From Desulfobacterales bacterium (GTDB lineage: Bacteria > Desulfobacterota > Desulfobacteria > Desulfobacterales > Desulfobacteraceae): a stretch of DNA of 37,193 nucleotides. The stretch covers positions 1 through 37,193 of the forward strand of contig JAKSAU010001098.1 in the NCBI GenBank assembly GCA_022361535.1. Reading direction: 5' to 3'. A program made the position numbers and the translations under genes. Below, piece by piece: positions 17,526-25,872 of the stretch; within the stretch, counting starts at the first letter, position 1; each line of letters starts with the position of its first letter. The notes beneath the pieces are model-generated. The model saw only the letters and a list, made by a program, of their open reading frames with translations, made no database searches and was not told the origin of the DNA.

Positions 17526-18785
17526 ATGCAGACCATACGCGGGTTTAGAGATATATTGCCTGAACAAATACCACTCTGGCAAAAGGTTGAAAAAGAGGCT
17601 GTTTCCCTGTTTGAATCATTTGGGTACAAAGAAATTCGGATTCCCATTCTGGAAAAAACCCAGTTGTTTGCCAGAAGCATCGGTGAGACAACTGACATTG
17701 TTGAAAAAGAAATGTATACCTTTGAAGACCGGAAAGGGGACAAACTCACTTTAAGGCCCGAGGCCACGGCATCTATTTGCCGTTCCTACATTCAGCATAA
17801 GCTCTATGCAACAGATCCTGTCCGCAAATTTTTTCTGGTCGGTCCCATGTTCCGTAGAGAACGCCCCCAAAAGGGCAGGTACCGCCAGTTTTACCAGATT
17901 GACGCCGAAGTATTTGGTATTGAATCACCATATATTGACAGCGAACTGATCCTTTTACTCAATGAATTGTTCAAAAGGTTGGGACTCAAGGATCTTTCTG
18001 CACACATCAACAGTTTGGGATGCCCTGACTGCCGGCCGGCGTTTCAAAAGGCTCTCCTGGATTTTTTAGGGGAACGCAAAGAAGTCTTATGTGAAAACTG
18101 CAAGCGGCGAATGGAAAAAAATCCGTTACGGATTCTCGACTGCAAGGTTGAAACATGCAAGCAGGCTTTAGAAGGGGCTCCTGCCACAGTGGATCACCTG
18201 TGCCCTGACTGTGACAGTCATTTTACAACAGTTAAATCCTCTCTTGAAAAACAAGGTGTGGATTTTAAAGTGGATAAAAGCCTGGTTCGAGGACTGGATT
18301 ATTACACCCGGACTGCCTGGGAGATTCAGACCACAAGTTTAGGCGCCCAGTCTGCAGTAGCTGGCGGAGGCCGTTACGACCGCCTGGTGGAAGAACTTGG
18401 CGGACCTTCTACACCTGCAATCGGTTTTGCCATTGGATTTGACCGCCTGGTGGAAGTGATGGAGCAACTTGAGGTTGATGTAGTTGAAAATGGGCTGGAC
18501 CTGTTTATCGTTCCTCTAGGTGACGCTGCTGTTGAAAAAAGTTTTCACTGGTCCTGTGAATTAAACAAAATGGGCATTCGCACAGACACCGATTTCAGAG
18601 GAAAAAGCATGAAGGCCTTGATGAAACGGGCCAACAAGCTGGCTGCCCCATATGTGTTGATTGCCGGAGAAAATGAACTGGCTGAAAATAAAGCTGTCTT
18701 GAGAAATATGGACACCAAAGAACAGACTGATATCAGCCTGGACAATCTCATTCCTGAACTGATTGAATTGCTGAGAACTAAATAA
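17526..18785 (+). CDS. hisS: Histidyl-tRNA synthetase
   Basis: This class II synthetase charges tRNA-His. The 419-residue product has motif 2 around FRRERPQKGRYRQFYQID, the HisRS signature RGLDYYTRTAWEI, the glycine-rich AGGGRYDRL segment, and a C-terminal anticodon-binding domain (LFIVPLG onward). The insertion domain (about residues 165-240) contains three CxxC-like pairs (CPDC, CENC, CPDC), common in bacterial HisRS and possibly metal-binding. ATG 17526 gives the canonical MQTIRGFRDILP start, although the ribosome site is weak. aspS follows after 33 bases, the common hisS-aspS arrangement. Confidence 0.97.
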   Translation: MQTIRGFRDILPEQIPLWQKVEKEAVSLFESFGYKEIRIPILEKTQLFARSIGETTDIVEKEMYTFEDRKGDKLTLRPEATASICRSYIQHKLYATDPVRKFFLVGPMFRRERPQKGRYRQFYQIDAEVFGIESPYIDSELILLLNELFKRLGLKDLSAHINSLGCPDCRPAFQKALLDFLGERKEVLCENCKRRMEKNPLRILDCKVETCKQALEGAPATVDHLCPDCDSHFTTVKSSLEKQGVDFKVDKSLVRGLDYYTRTAWEIQTTSLGAQSAVAGGGRYDRLVEELGGPSTPAIGFAIGFDRLVEVMEQLEVDVVENGLDLFIVPLGDAAVEKSFHWSCELNKMGIRTDTDFRGKSMKALMKRANKLAAPYVLIAGENELAENKAVLRNMDTKEQTDISLDNLIPELIELLRTK

Positions 18786-18818
18786 TTAAACTTTTAATAA
18801 TGGATTAAGGAAAAAAAC

Positions 18819-20606
18819 GTGACTGATTTACTTGGAGATATGAAACGCACACACTCCTGCACCGAGCTGAGGGACACCCATATTGGTCAGGAAGTAGTGC
18901 TCATGGGATGGGTTCAACACCGCAGGGACCATGGCGGGGTAATTTTTGTGGATCTTCGGGACCGTGAAGGGATTACCCAGATTGTATTTAATCCGGTGGT
19001 TTCCGAGCCAGTCCATGAAAAAGCCCAGGAAATCAGAAACGAGTATGTCCTTGGCATAAGAGGTAAAGTGGCCGGCCGGCCTGATGACATGCTCAACCCC
19101 AATATGGACACAGGCGCCATTGAGATTCTTGTGGAAGAACTCAAGATTTTTTCCAGGGCAAAAACCCCGGCGTTCCAGATTGAAGACCGGATAGAAGCAT
19201 CTGAAAGCATCCGCCTCCAATATCGGTACCTGGACCTGAGACGCAACCAGCTGAAAAACAATATACTTGCCCGGCATCGTGCCACCATGGCCGTGCGCAA
19301 CTATTTGGACACAAATGGTTTTGTGGACATTGAAACCCCGTTTTTGACGAAAAGTACTCCAGAAGGAGCCAGAGACTATCTGGTTCCCTCAAGGGTAAAC
19401 CAAGGTGAATTTTATGCCCTGCCCCAATCTCCCCAGTTGTTCAAACAGCTGCTGATGATCTCAGGGTTCGATCGGTATTACCAGATTGTCAAATGTTTCA
19501 GGGATGAAGACCTTAGGGCCGACCGTCAGCCTGAGTTCACCCAGATCGATATGGAGCTGTCTTTTGTCGATGAAACCCAGATCATGGAGATCGCCGAAGG
19601 CCTGATCAAAGGCATTTTCAAAAATGTTCTGGATATGGATCTTACCGAGCCTTTTCCCAGCCTCACCTATGCTGAAGCCATGGAACGGTTCGGCCTGGAC
19701 CGTCCGGATCTGCGGTTTGGCCTTGAGCTCAAAAATGTTTCCGATATTGTTGCTGATGCCGACTTTAAGGTTTTTGCTTCTGTGGTTAAAAAAGGCGGCC
19801 TGGTTAAAGCCATCAATGCAAAAGGCTGTGCAGACTTTACCCGCAAGCAGATCGACGAACTCACAGACTATGCAGCCGTATACAAAGCAAAGGGCCTGGC
19901 CTGGATCAAGATCAAAGAAGACCAGTGGCAGTCTCCCATTGCCAAGTTTTTCTCAGATGATGAAAAAGCAGCGCTTGCAGAACGCCTGGATCTTGAGCCC
20001 GGAGATATTGTCTTTTTCGTCGCAGACCAGCCCAAGATTACCAATGAGGCATTGGGACAGCTTAGAAACGAACTTGCACGGCGCCTTGGACTCATTAATG
20101 AAAACGAATACAAGTTCACCTGGGTCACCCATTTTCCCATGTTTGACTACGATGAAACCGAAAAGCGATACCAGGCCCTTCATCACCCGTTTACCGCGCC
20201 TTTGGAATCTGATCTGGACAAACTGGAAACTGCACCTCTTGAAGTCAACTCCAGGGCCTACGACCTTGTTCTCAATGGTATTGAAATTGGCGGCGGAAGT
20301 ATCCGTATCCATGATACAGCCCTCCAGGCAAAGGTACTTGGCTGTCTTGGCATAGATGATCAGGAAGCAAAAGAAAAATTCGGATTCCTTCTGGAAGCCT
20401 TAGAGTCTGGTGCCCCACCCCACGGTGGAATTGCATTCGGTCTTGACCGCTTAGTAATGCTGCTGTGCAAAGAAGACTCTATCAGGAACGTTATTGCCTT
20501 TCCTAAGACCCAGAAGGCAACCTGCATGATGACTGAAGCGCCTTCCAAGGCTGCTCCGGCACAGCTCCAGGAGTTGGCCATCAAAGTATCCAAACCCGTG
20601 GAATAG
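18819..20606 (+). CDS. aspS: Aspartyl-tRNA synthetase, probably non-discriminating
   Basis: The 595-residue product is a bacterial-type AspRS. It has an N-terminal OB-fold anticodon domain, catalytic motifs FRDEDLRADRQPEFTQID and FGLDRLVMLL, and the GAD insertion between them. GTG 18819 is the start: AAGGA lies seven bases before it, whereas the ATG at 18840 has a GGAG only two bases away. The anticodon-binding loop reads RRDHGG with His38. Pseudomonas-type AspRS that also charge tRNA-Asn have this His, while the discriminating E. coli enzyme has Leu. Asn-tRNA would then be made through Asp-tRNA-Asn and GatCAB; that link is inference. Confidence 0.96.
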   Translation: MTDLLGDMKRTHSCTELRDTHIGQEVVLMGWVQHRRDHGGVIFVDLRDREGITQIVFNPVVSEPVHEKAQEIRNEYVLGIRGKVAGRPDDMLNPNMDTGAIEILVEELKIFSRAKTPAFQIEDRIEASESIRLQYRYLDLRRNQLKNNILARHRATMAVRNYLDTNGFVDIETPFLTKSTPEGARDYLVPSRVNQGEFYALPQSPQLFKQLLMISGFDRYYQIVKCFRDEDLRADRQPEFTQIDMELSFVDETQIMEIAEGLIKGIFKNVLDMDLTEPFPSLTYAEAMERFGLDRPDLRFGLELKNVSDIVADADFKVFASVVKKGGLVKAINAKGCADFTRKQIDELTDYAAVYKAKGLAWIKIKEDQWQSPIAKFFSDDEKAALAERLDLEPGDIVFFVADQPKITNEALGQLRNELARRLGLINENEYKFTWVTHFPMFDYDETEKRYQALHHPFTAPLESDLDKLETAPLEVNSRAYDLVLNGIEIGGGSIRIHDTALQAKVLGCLGIDDQEAKEKFGFLLEALESGAPPHGGIAFGLDRLVMLLCKEDSIRNVIAFPKTQKATCMMTEAPSKAAPAQLQELAIKVSKPVE

Positions 20607-20634
20607 TAAAACTGTCATATTCAGACAAAAAATA

Positions 20635-20668
20635 AAAAGCGCCCGGCCGTTATGGTCCGGGCGCTTTT
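20635..20668 (+). terminator. Bidirectional terminator between aspS and minE
   Basis: AAAAGCGCCCGG pairs with CCGGGCGCTTTT around a short loop. T-rich sequence follows on the plus strand, and the complementary A-rich flank (20625-20638) gives a T-run on the minus strand, serving the convergent min operon as well. Confidence 0.88.
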
Positions 20669-20716
20669 GTTTTATAATAAATTATTTGCCTGTTTCACCA
20701 GGGCGTTGCAACTGAT

Positions 20717-20983
20717 TTAATCGCGTTTTCGTTTAACCTGGAGAATAGGTGTATTAAACACCAGGGCAGAAACTTCGTCATCCCGTTTTACTTTCAACTC
20801 CAGGGAATCCTTATCTATCTCAAAGTACTTTGATATCACATTCACGATATCTTTTTGAAGGTCGGTAAGGGTGGTATCATTCACTTCCAGTTTATCGTAA
20901 ATCAAAGAGAATTGGAGCCGTTTTTTGGCTTCATCACTACTTTTCTTTTGACCGGTAAACCGTTTCAACAATCCTTGCAGCAT
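20717..20983 (-). CDS. minE: Cell division topological specificity factor MinE
   Basis: MinE stimulates the MinD ATPase and drives the pole-to-pole pattern that keeps the division ring at midcell. The 88-residue protein has the N-terminal amphipathic segment (MLQGLLKRF), the MinD-contact stretch SSDEAKKRLQFSLIYDK, and a C-terminal dimerisation region. It follows minD after ten bases with an AAGGAG site, and ends at the bidirectional terminator. Confidence 0.95.
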   Translation of the reverse strand: MLQGLLKRFTGQKKSSDEAKKRLQFSLIYDKLEVNDTTLTDLQKDIVNVISKYFEIDKDSLELKVKRDDEVSALVFNTPILQVKRKRD

Positions 20984-20993
20984 TCAATTCTCC

Positions 20994-21791
20994 TTATTTT
21001 AACCCGAAGGTTTTGCTGATCTTGCTCCACATGCTGGTTTTGTGGACGGGAACCTCTATGGGAATATCGGACTCTCCGTTGAGGCGTTTGGCAATTCTAC
21101 GGAATGCCTGGCCTGCTTGGGAATCATTCTGTAGTACGAGAGGGGTTCCTGTATTGGAAGAAATCAATACTTTTTCATCCATGGGTACGAGGCCGGCAAG
21201 TTCAATCGATAAAACATCAAGCACATCTTCATGGCTGAGCATCTCACCCCGTTCCACACGGGCCGGTTCAATTCTATTGACAATGAGGCGGGGTTCCAAT
21301 GATTTGGCATAGAGCAGCCCGATAACCCGGTCTGCATCTCTGACAGCAGAGACATCAGGTGTACAGACTACCAGGGCTTCATTGGCACCAATAATAGAGT
21401 TTTCAAAACCACGCTCTATTCCGGCGGGAGAATCCATGATGATGTAATCGAATTTTTTACGCAGCTCCTTTGCCACCCGCTCCACGCCAATAGGGGTTAG
21501 TACGTCTTTATTGTCACTTTGGGAGGCAGGAATCAGAAAAAGGTTGTCAATACGCCTGTCCCTGATTGCAGCTTGGTCAATTTTACATTTGCCCTGGACC
21601 ACATCCACAATATTAAAAACGATCCGGTTTTCAAGCCCCATGACTACATCAAGGTTCCTCAGGCCGATATCCATGTCCACAATGGCCACCCGTTTGCCTT
21701 CAAGGGCCAGGGCCGCACCAATGGATGAGGTTGCCGTTGTTTTGCCAACACCGCCCTTTCCAGATGTTACGACAATAATTTTTCCTTCCAA
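20994..21791 (-). CDS. minD: Septum site-determining ATPase MinD
   Basis: MinD is the membrane-bound ParA-family ATPase that recruits MinC and MinE. It has the deviant Walker A GKGGVGKT (11-18), the DMDIGLRNLD and DSPAGIE switch regions, and a C-terminal amphipathic membrane-targeting helix (WSKISKTFGLK). I set the start at TTG 21791, giving MEGKIIVVTSGKGG, because AGGTG sits four bases upstream and this matches family N-termini; a TTG at 21803 would add four residues. The result is 265 residues. Minus-strand operon minC-minD-minE. Confidence 0.95.
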   Translation of the reverse strand: MEGKIIVVTSGKGGVGKTTATSSIGAALALEGKRVAIVDMDIGLRNLDVVMGLENRIVFNIVDVVQGKCKIDQAAIRDRRIDNLFLIPASQSDNKDVLTPIGVERVAKELRKKFDYIIMDSPAGIERGFENSIIGANEALVVCTPDVSAVRDADRVIGLLYAKSLEPRLIVNRIEPARVERGEMLSHEDVLDVLSIELAGLVPMDEKVLISSNTGTPLVLQNDSQAGQAFRRIAKRLNGESDIPIEVPVHKTSMWSKISKTFGLK

Positions 21792-21824
21792 TTCACACCT
21801 CAATATATAAAGTTATATTTTTTC

Positions 21825-22514
21825 TTAAATTACCTCGGGCCATGGCATCCGTCTAAACGGACTTGATTTCATATAATCCTTGACCACTATCGAACTTTTC
21901 TCAATGCATGCATACTCAGGGCCGATTGCTTCTGAGTCTTCACTGCCGGCAGCTGCCACCGAGCCGATTTTCACAAGACTGGGGTTGAATGCCAGGGAAA
22001 AAACAATGGCGCTGTCATTATCAGGGTAGCCTGCATGGACTTTTCCTTTCAGGCTGCCCAATACAATAATGTCGCCGCCGGCTAAAAGCTCGGCACCCGG
22101 ATTCACATCTCCTGTAATCACCAGGTGTTTTTTAGCATTGATTTTCTGGCCTGACCTGACCCTGCCCCTGAGCATAAGCACATCACTCTTATGATGATTC
22201 CAACCCTTGGACAGATCTCTTTGGCGGATTCTTTCCGTTGGAACTGATCTCTTTTTGGGTGTAGTTGAAATCCGCCCAAGGTCAAACTTGGTTTCAAGAT
22301 GAGATTTTATCCGTTGAATCAAGTCTTCCTGCCCCTTGGCATCTCCAGCATCCAGGGTTACATCCGCATTCACGGCAAGGTGTTTAAGCTTCTTGATCAA
22401 CCTGTCAATTTCAGCAATAAGCTTAGGTTCCGGATGGGTGGGATCAATGGTGATCCACAACCCTCCGCCTGCACCTTTTAATTTGACAGGTGCGGCATTG
22501 TCAAAGTTTATCAT
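21825..22514 (-). CDS. minC: Septum site-determining protein MinC
   Basis: MinC, when bound to MinD, blocks FtsZ assembly. The product has about 229 residues from ATG 22514; a TTG at 22526 is the other candidate start. The N-terminal half is divergent, and after a basic linker the C-terminal beta-helix domain is clear: LRGRVRSGQKI, GDVNPGAELLAGGDIIVLGS and LKGKVHAGY. The family usually reads similarly around this GDVNPGAE segment. It is the first gene of the min operon. Confidence 0.92.
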   Translation of the reverse strand: MINFDNAAPVKLKGAGGGLWITIDPTHPEPKLIAEIDRLIKKLKHLAVNADVTLDAGDAKGQEDLIQRIKSHLETKFDLGRISTTPKKRSVPTERIRQRDLSKGWNHHKSDVLMLRGRVRSGQKINAKKHLVITGDVNPGAELLAGGDIIVLGSLKGKVHAGYPDNDSAIVFSLAFNPSLVKIGSVAAAGSEDSEAIGPEYACIEKSSIVVKDYMKSSPFRRMPWPEVI

Positions 22515-22610
22515 CAGGTTCCACAAACATAGTTGAATTTATTCCATCCTGTACCTTACCGATCTCATCTTTAAGTTGAATTTTTCAGACTTCGGCAGGT
22601 TGTTCACGGG

Positions 22611-22639
22611 ACTATAAGAAATCAAGAATATTGTGTCAA
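22611..22639 (-). promoter_or_regulatory. Sigma-70 promoter of minCDE
   Basis: On the minus strand TTGACA (22639-22634) is a perfect -35, followed by exactly 17 bases and TATAGT (22616-22611). The predicted start near 22604 leaves a leader of about 90 bases before minC. Confidence 0.82.
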
Positions 22640-22692
22640 GGTATGATAAGACACTGAGACAAAAGCTGATACCGAACCACCAGCCAATATAT

Positions 22693-23841
22693 TTATTGCC
22701 CAAGGATTTCCCTGATTTTATGTGAAAAATCGATCACTGAATAGGGCTTGAGAATATATCCTTTGCAGCCTTGCTTCAACATTTCCTGTGCCTTTTCATC
22801 AATGGAATACCCGGTGGATAATAATACCTTAATGTCCGGGTTTTGCTTTTTTAAAGCCAGGAAAGTTTCAAGGCCATTCATTTCCGGCATGATCATATCC
22901 AAAACAACCAGGTTTATTTCATCCTGCTTTTCAGAATAGATCTGTAAGGCTTCTTTTCCGGATCCGGCAGTCATGACTTTATACCCTAAGGCCTTACAGA
23001 TTTCTCGTCCGACCGTTAAGATCCGTTCCTCGTCATCCACCAGAAGTACGGACTCATTGCCCAGAAGCAACTTGTCTTGGGCCGAGGGGGTGTCATCGGC
23101 GTTGAGAACCGGCTCAGCCAGAGGTAGAATGATGGAAAATGATGACCCGACTTTGGGAGAACTCCAGACATCAATCACCCCGTTGTGATTTTTAATAATC
23201 TTTTTGGCAAACGTCAGGCCCAGGCCTTTTCTTTCAGGAAACTCTTTGTGGTTAGCAGTGTAAAATGGTTTAAATATTTTTTCCAGGGTATCATTGTCCA
23301 TGCCAGCACCGGTATCGGTAATGGTTATTTTGCAGAAAAACCCGGTATCCACCCCATAGGCTTCAGCGGTTCCATTTAAAATAGCAGCAGATTCGGTGAG
23401 TACGGATAATTTACCGCCGCGGGGCATGGCCTGCAGGGCATTTTCAACAACAGCATCGATAACTTGATTAATTTTGTCCGGATCACCATTGATTATAAGG
23501 GGTTTGCTATTAAGTTCCACATCCAGGATAATTCGTTTCCCCTTGAGATCCAAATTTTCTACAGCTTTGCGGACCAGACGGTTTGTATCTATACTGGTAG
23601 TATAAAAAGCATCGACTTGGGCAAAGCCGAGTAACTGATTGGCAATTTCAGACCCTTTATCAATGCAGGACAGAATCTCCGTGATGTGGCCGTACAGCGG
23701 ATCAGATGGGTTGACACTGCTCATCATTAAAGAGGCATGGCCCTTGATGGCTGCAAGTAGATTGTTGACATCATGGGCAATCCCGTTTGCCAGGGCCTCT
23801 ACTGCATCATTGGGTTCATTCTTTAAGTTTATATATTCCAT
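22693..23841 (-). CDS. Sensor-less hybrid histidine kinase (HisKA-HATPase-receiver)
   Basis: The 382-residue cytoplasmic protein begins almost directly with the dimerisation helix: phospho-acceptor H23 in NGIAHDVNN. The ATPase domain shows VVENALQAM, TDTGAGM and KGLGLTFAKK. A receiver follows, VLLVDDEERI with the phospho-acceptor Asp in VVLDMIMPEMNG and the Lys in YILKPY. There is no sensory domain and no membrane segment, so activity must be set by a partner protein or by its own receiver. It lies 30 bases downstream of a NarL-type regulator gene on the same strand. The ribosome site before ATG 23841 is weak. Confidence 0.88.
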   Translation of the reverse strand: MEYINLKNEPNDAVEALANGIAHDVNNLLAAIKGHASLMMSSVNPSDPLYGHITEILSCIDKGSEIANQLLGFAQVDAFYTTSIDTNRLVRKAVENLDLKGKRIILDVELNSKPLIINGDPDKINQVIDAVVENALQAMPRGGKLSVLTESAAILNGTAEAYGVDTGFFCKITITDTGAGMDNDTLEKIFKPFYTANHKEFPERKGLGLTFAKKIIKNHNGVIDVWSSPKVGSSFSIILPLAEPVLNADDTPSAQDKLLLGNESVLLVDDEERILTVGREICKALGYKVMTAGSGKEALQIYSEKQDEINLVVLDMIMPEMNGLETFLALKKQNPDIKVLLSTGYSIDEKAQEMLKQGCKGYILKPYSVIDFSHKIREILGQ

Positions 23842-23871
23842 CCGCTTTTTACCCGTTTTTCTTTCAGCTTT

Positions 23872-24522
23872 CTATTCCAGGGAAATAATACCTTCCTGAA
23901 TGGCATACTTTGTCAAGCCTGCTACAGAGAAAATATTCAATTTTTTCATGATATTTCTCCGGTGGGTTTCGACCGTTTTGATGCTCACCCCCAATTTTTC
24001 AGCTATATCCCGGGTTTTTTCACCTTCAGCAACCAACTGGAGGATCTCCCGTTCCTTTTTGGATATTTTACTAAATTTGGGCAATTCTTCCCAATTGCTT
24101 AAACTTAAGCCCTGGTCATCCACATACATTCGAGCAATTGACGGGGTCAAATAAAAATTTCCCCGGATTACCCCTTGGATGGCATCATAAATCTCGTCAA
24201 AGGCAGATTCCTTTAAAATATAACCTGATGCACCAGAGGCGAACATCTTATCTATAATACTTTTGCTTGAATGCATGGACAGAGCTATAACACGGGTATG
24301 GGGTACCTCTTGCCGGATTCTGGCGGTGGCTTCCACCCCATTGAGATCGGGCATGGAAATATCCATCATCATGATATCCGGCTTAAGGGAAATGGCCTTT
24401 TCCACGGCCTCCCTGCCGTTTTTTGCAATATCTATGACCGCAATGCCTTTCTTCTCAAGAAGGCTTTTGAGTCCTTCCCGGATAATGGCATGGTCGTCTG
24501 CTATAATTACTTTTAATTGCAT
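23872..24522 (-). CDS. NarL/LuxR-family response regulator
   Basis: The 216-residue protein has an N-terminal receiver (IIADDHAIIREG, phospho-acceptor D54 in MMMDISMPDLNG, Lys in YILKES) and a C-terminal LuxR-type helix-turn-helix (ISKKEREILQLVAEG, VSIKTVETHRRNIMKKL). It is the first gene of a two-gene unit with the sensor-less kinase. Its promoter would lie in the region shared with the aroF leader. The target genes are not evident. Confidence 0.93.
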   Translation of the reverse strand: MQLKVIIADDHAIIREGLKSLLEKKGIAVIDIAKNGREAVEKAISLKPDIMMMDISMPDLNGVEATARIRQEVPHTRVIALSMHSSKSIIDKMFASGASGYILKESAFDEIYDAIQGVIRGNFYLTPSIARMYVDDQGLSLSNWEELPKFSKISKKEREILQLVAEGEKTRDIAEKLGVSIKTVETHRRNIMKKLNIFSVAGLTKYAIQEGIISLE

Positions 24523-24595
24523 ACGCTTCCAGCTTTAATTTTGTCCGAGTCTATCTTGAAGGCGGCTGAAAATCAAATATATTTTACAATTTTCC

Positions 24596-24623
24596 TTGAC
24601 AATAACCCAAAACCACGTGTAAA
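24596..24623 (+). promoter_or_regulatory. Candidate sigma-70 promoter of the aroF-aroB leader
   Basis: TTGACA (24596-24601) is a perfect -35. TGTAAA (24618-24623) is a 4/6 match to the -10 with a 16-base spacer. The predicted start near 24630 is only about five bases before the leader ATG. Confidence 0.5.
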
Positions 24624-24634
24624 AACCAGCTATT

Positions 24635-24754
24635 ATGATGTTACTATACATAGAAACAAGCTCTTTTTTACACAGAGTACCGGCTATTTTTCAGTTTGGT
24701 TTCTGGTCCTGGCGCTGGTGGCATCCTTTTGCATGCAGCTGTGACCCTGTATAG
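24635..24754 (+). CDS. Candidate aromatic-amino-acid leader peptide of an attenuator
   Basis: ATGATG at 24635-24640 opens a 39-codon frame ending at TAG 24752-24754. Residues 19-32 read FQFGFWSWRWWHPF: Trp codons at 24704, 24710, 24716 and 24719, and Phe codons at 24689, 24695, 24701 and 24728. No other stretch of this window has such an aromatic cluster in a short frame placed before a terminator and biosynthetic genes. There is no Shine-Dalgarno sequence; if the promoter at 24596 is right, the peptide would be read from a nearly leaderless transcript. A second frame across the same DNA (stop at 24742) is open but has no such pattern. Its product would act only through ribosome position during translation. 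Confidence 0.65.
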   Translation: MMLLYIETSSFLHRVPAIFQFGFWSWRWWHPFACSCDPV

Positions 24755-24790
24755 AAAATCGATTTAAAAAACAGATACGGGCTGCAGCTG
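24736..24790 (+). promoter_or_regulatory. Candidate antiterminator helix of the aroF-aroB attenuator
   Basis: Bases 24736-24752 pair with 24775-24790. There are six Watson-Crick pairs (CAGCTG with CAGCTG), two G-U pairs, one mismatch, three C-G pairs, one bulged T at 24748, then four pairs (GTAT with ATAC). The right strand includes all nine bases of the 5' arm of the terminator, so the two helices exclude each other. The left strand ends on the first base of the leader stop codon (TAG, 24752-24754), so a ribosome finishing the peptide would cover it. An anti-antiterminator is also possible: 24714-24716 and 24721-24724 with 24733-24739. Confidence 0.62.
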
Positions 24791-24807
24791 GTGCTGCAGC
24801 CTTTTTT
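24780..24807 (+). terminator. Intrinsic terminator in the aroF leader (attenuator)
   Basis: GGCTGCAGC (24780-24788) pairs perfectly with GCTGCAGCC (24793-24801) around TGGT and is followed by six T. It stands 49 bases before aroF with no complete gene upstream on this strand other than the short leader frame, so it acts on the aroF transcript itself. Confidence 0.88.
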
Positions 24808-24855
24808 ATTGCCCAAACCAATGAATGCTGGTAAAACCCCTATCGGAGGAAACAC

Positions 24856-25872
24856 ATGTTAATAGTAATGGAAAAAGGCACAATAGACAGTGACATTCAA
24901 GCGGTTGTTGAAGCCATTGAAAAACGAGGGTATGAAGCCAGACCCATACCAGGAGGAGACCGGGTGTCCATAGGGGTCCTTCATAATAAAGGATCTGTGG
25001 ATGCCGCCCATTTCCTGGGTTTCAAAGGCGTAAAGGAGGTCATTCCGGTGACAAAACCCTATAAACTTGTCAGCCGGGAGTTCCAGAAAGAGAACACCCA
25101 GGTAAAAGTCGGGGATGCTGTTTTTGGTGACGGCAGCCTGCCGGTAATCGCCGGCCCCTGCGCCGTTGAAAACAAAGACCAGGTATTGGCCATTGCCAGA
25201 TCAGTAAAAGAGGCGGGAGCCTCTATGTTCAGGGGTGGGGCATTTAAGCCCAGAACATCCCCTTATTCTTTCCAGGGTCTTGGCGAAGAGGGACTTAAAT
25301 TGCTGGCAAAAGTCCGTGAAGAGACCGGACTTCCTGTGGCTACAGAAGTCATGGATGTTGAAAATTTTGATATTGTTGAAACCTATGCCGATGTTGTTCA
25401 AATCGGGACCCGGAATATGCAGAATTTCTCCTTGCTCAGGCGTGCAGGAAAATCCAAACGGCCGGTTATCCTGAAACGCGGCATGTCTGCCATGCTCCAG
25501 GAATGGTTAATGGCTGCCGAGTACATCATGGAAGAGGGAAACACGAATGTCATCTTGTGTGAAAGAGGTGTCCGAACCTTTGTTCGCCACAGTAGAAACA
25601 CCCTTGACCTTTCCGTGGTACCTGCTGCAAAAAAAGAAAGCCACCTGCCTATTATTGTAGACCCCAGCCATGCGGCCGGTGTTCGAGACCAGGTCATCCC
25701 CCTTGCATATGCATCTGCAGCGTTAGGGGCTGACGGGGTAATGATCGAAGTGCACAATAATCCTGCAGAAGCGTTAAGCGACGGTGCTCAGTCCTTATTC
25801 CCGGATCAATTTACCAGGGTCATGAAAAAAATGAATGCCATCCATGCCATTGCACAGGAAGGCGAAGATTGA
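24856..25872 (+). CDS. aroF: 3-deoxy-7-phosphoheptulonate (DAHP) synthase, type I-beta with N-terminal ferredoxin-like domain
   Basis: DAHP synthase condenses phosphoenolpyruvate and erythrose 4-phosphate, the entry step of aromatic amino acid synthesis. The 338-residue protein has an N-terminal regulatory ferredoxin-like domain (about 1-70) as in Thermotoga maritima, where Tyr and Phe inhibit through it. The catalytic barrel follows: AGPCAVE with metal-ligand C102, MFRGGAFKPRTSPYSFQG, ATEVMD, QIGTRNMQN, LKRGMS and VDPSHAAG. GGAGGAA precedes ATG 24856. The stop overlaps the start of aroB. Predicted control is by transcription attenuation in the leader plus feedback inhibition. Confidence 0.95.
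   Translation: MLIVMEKGTIDSDIQAVVEAIEKRGYEARPIPGGDRVSIGVLHNKGSVDAAHFLGFKGVKEVIPVTKPYKLVSREFQKENTQVKVGDAVFGDGSLPVIAGPCAVENKDQVLAIARSVKEAGASMFRGGAFKPRTSPYSFQGLGEEGLKLLAKVREETGLPVATEVMDVENFDIVETYADVVQIGTRNMQNFSLLRRAGKSKRPVILKRGMSAMLQEWLMAAEYIMEEGNTNVILCERGVRTFVRHSRNTLDLSVVPAAKKESHLPIIVDPSHAAGVRDQVIPLAYASAALGADGVMIEVHNNPAEALSDGAQSLFPDQFTRVMKKMNAIHAIAQEGED

Noticed and set aside
24517..24744. 75-codon plus-strand frame with a hydrophobic end across the aroF leader
   Set aside because: It begins inside the divergent regulator's start region and has no ribosome site; the other frame (24635-24754) has the aromatic cluster and fits the attenuator.
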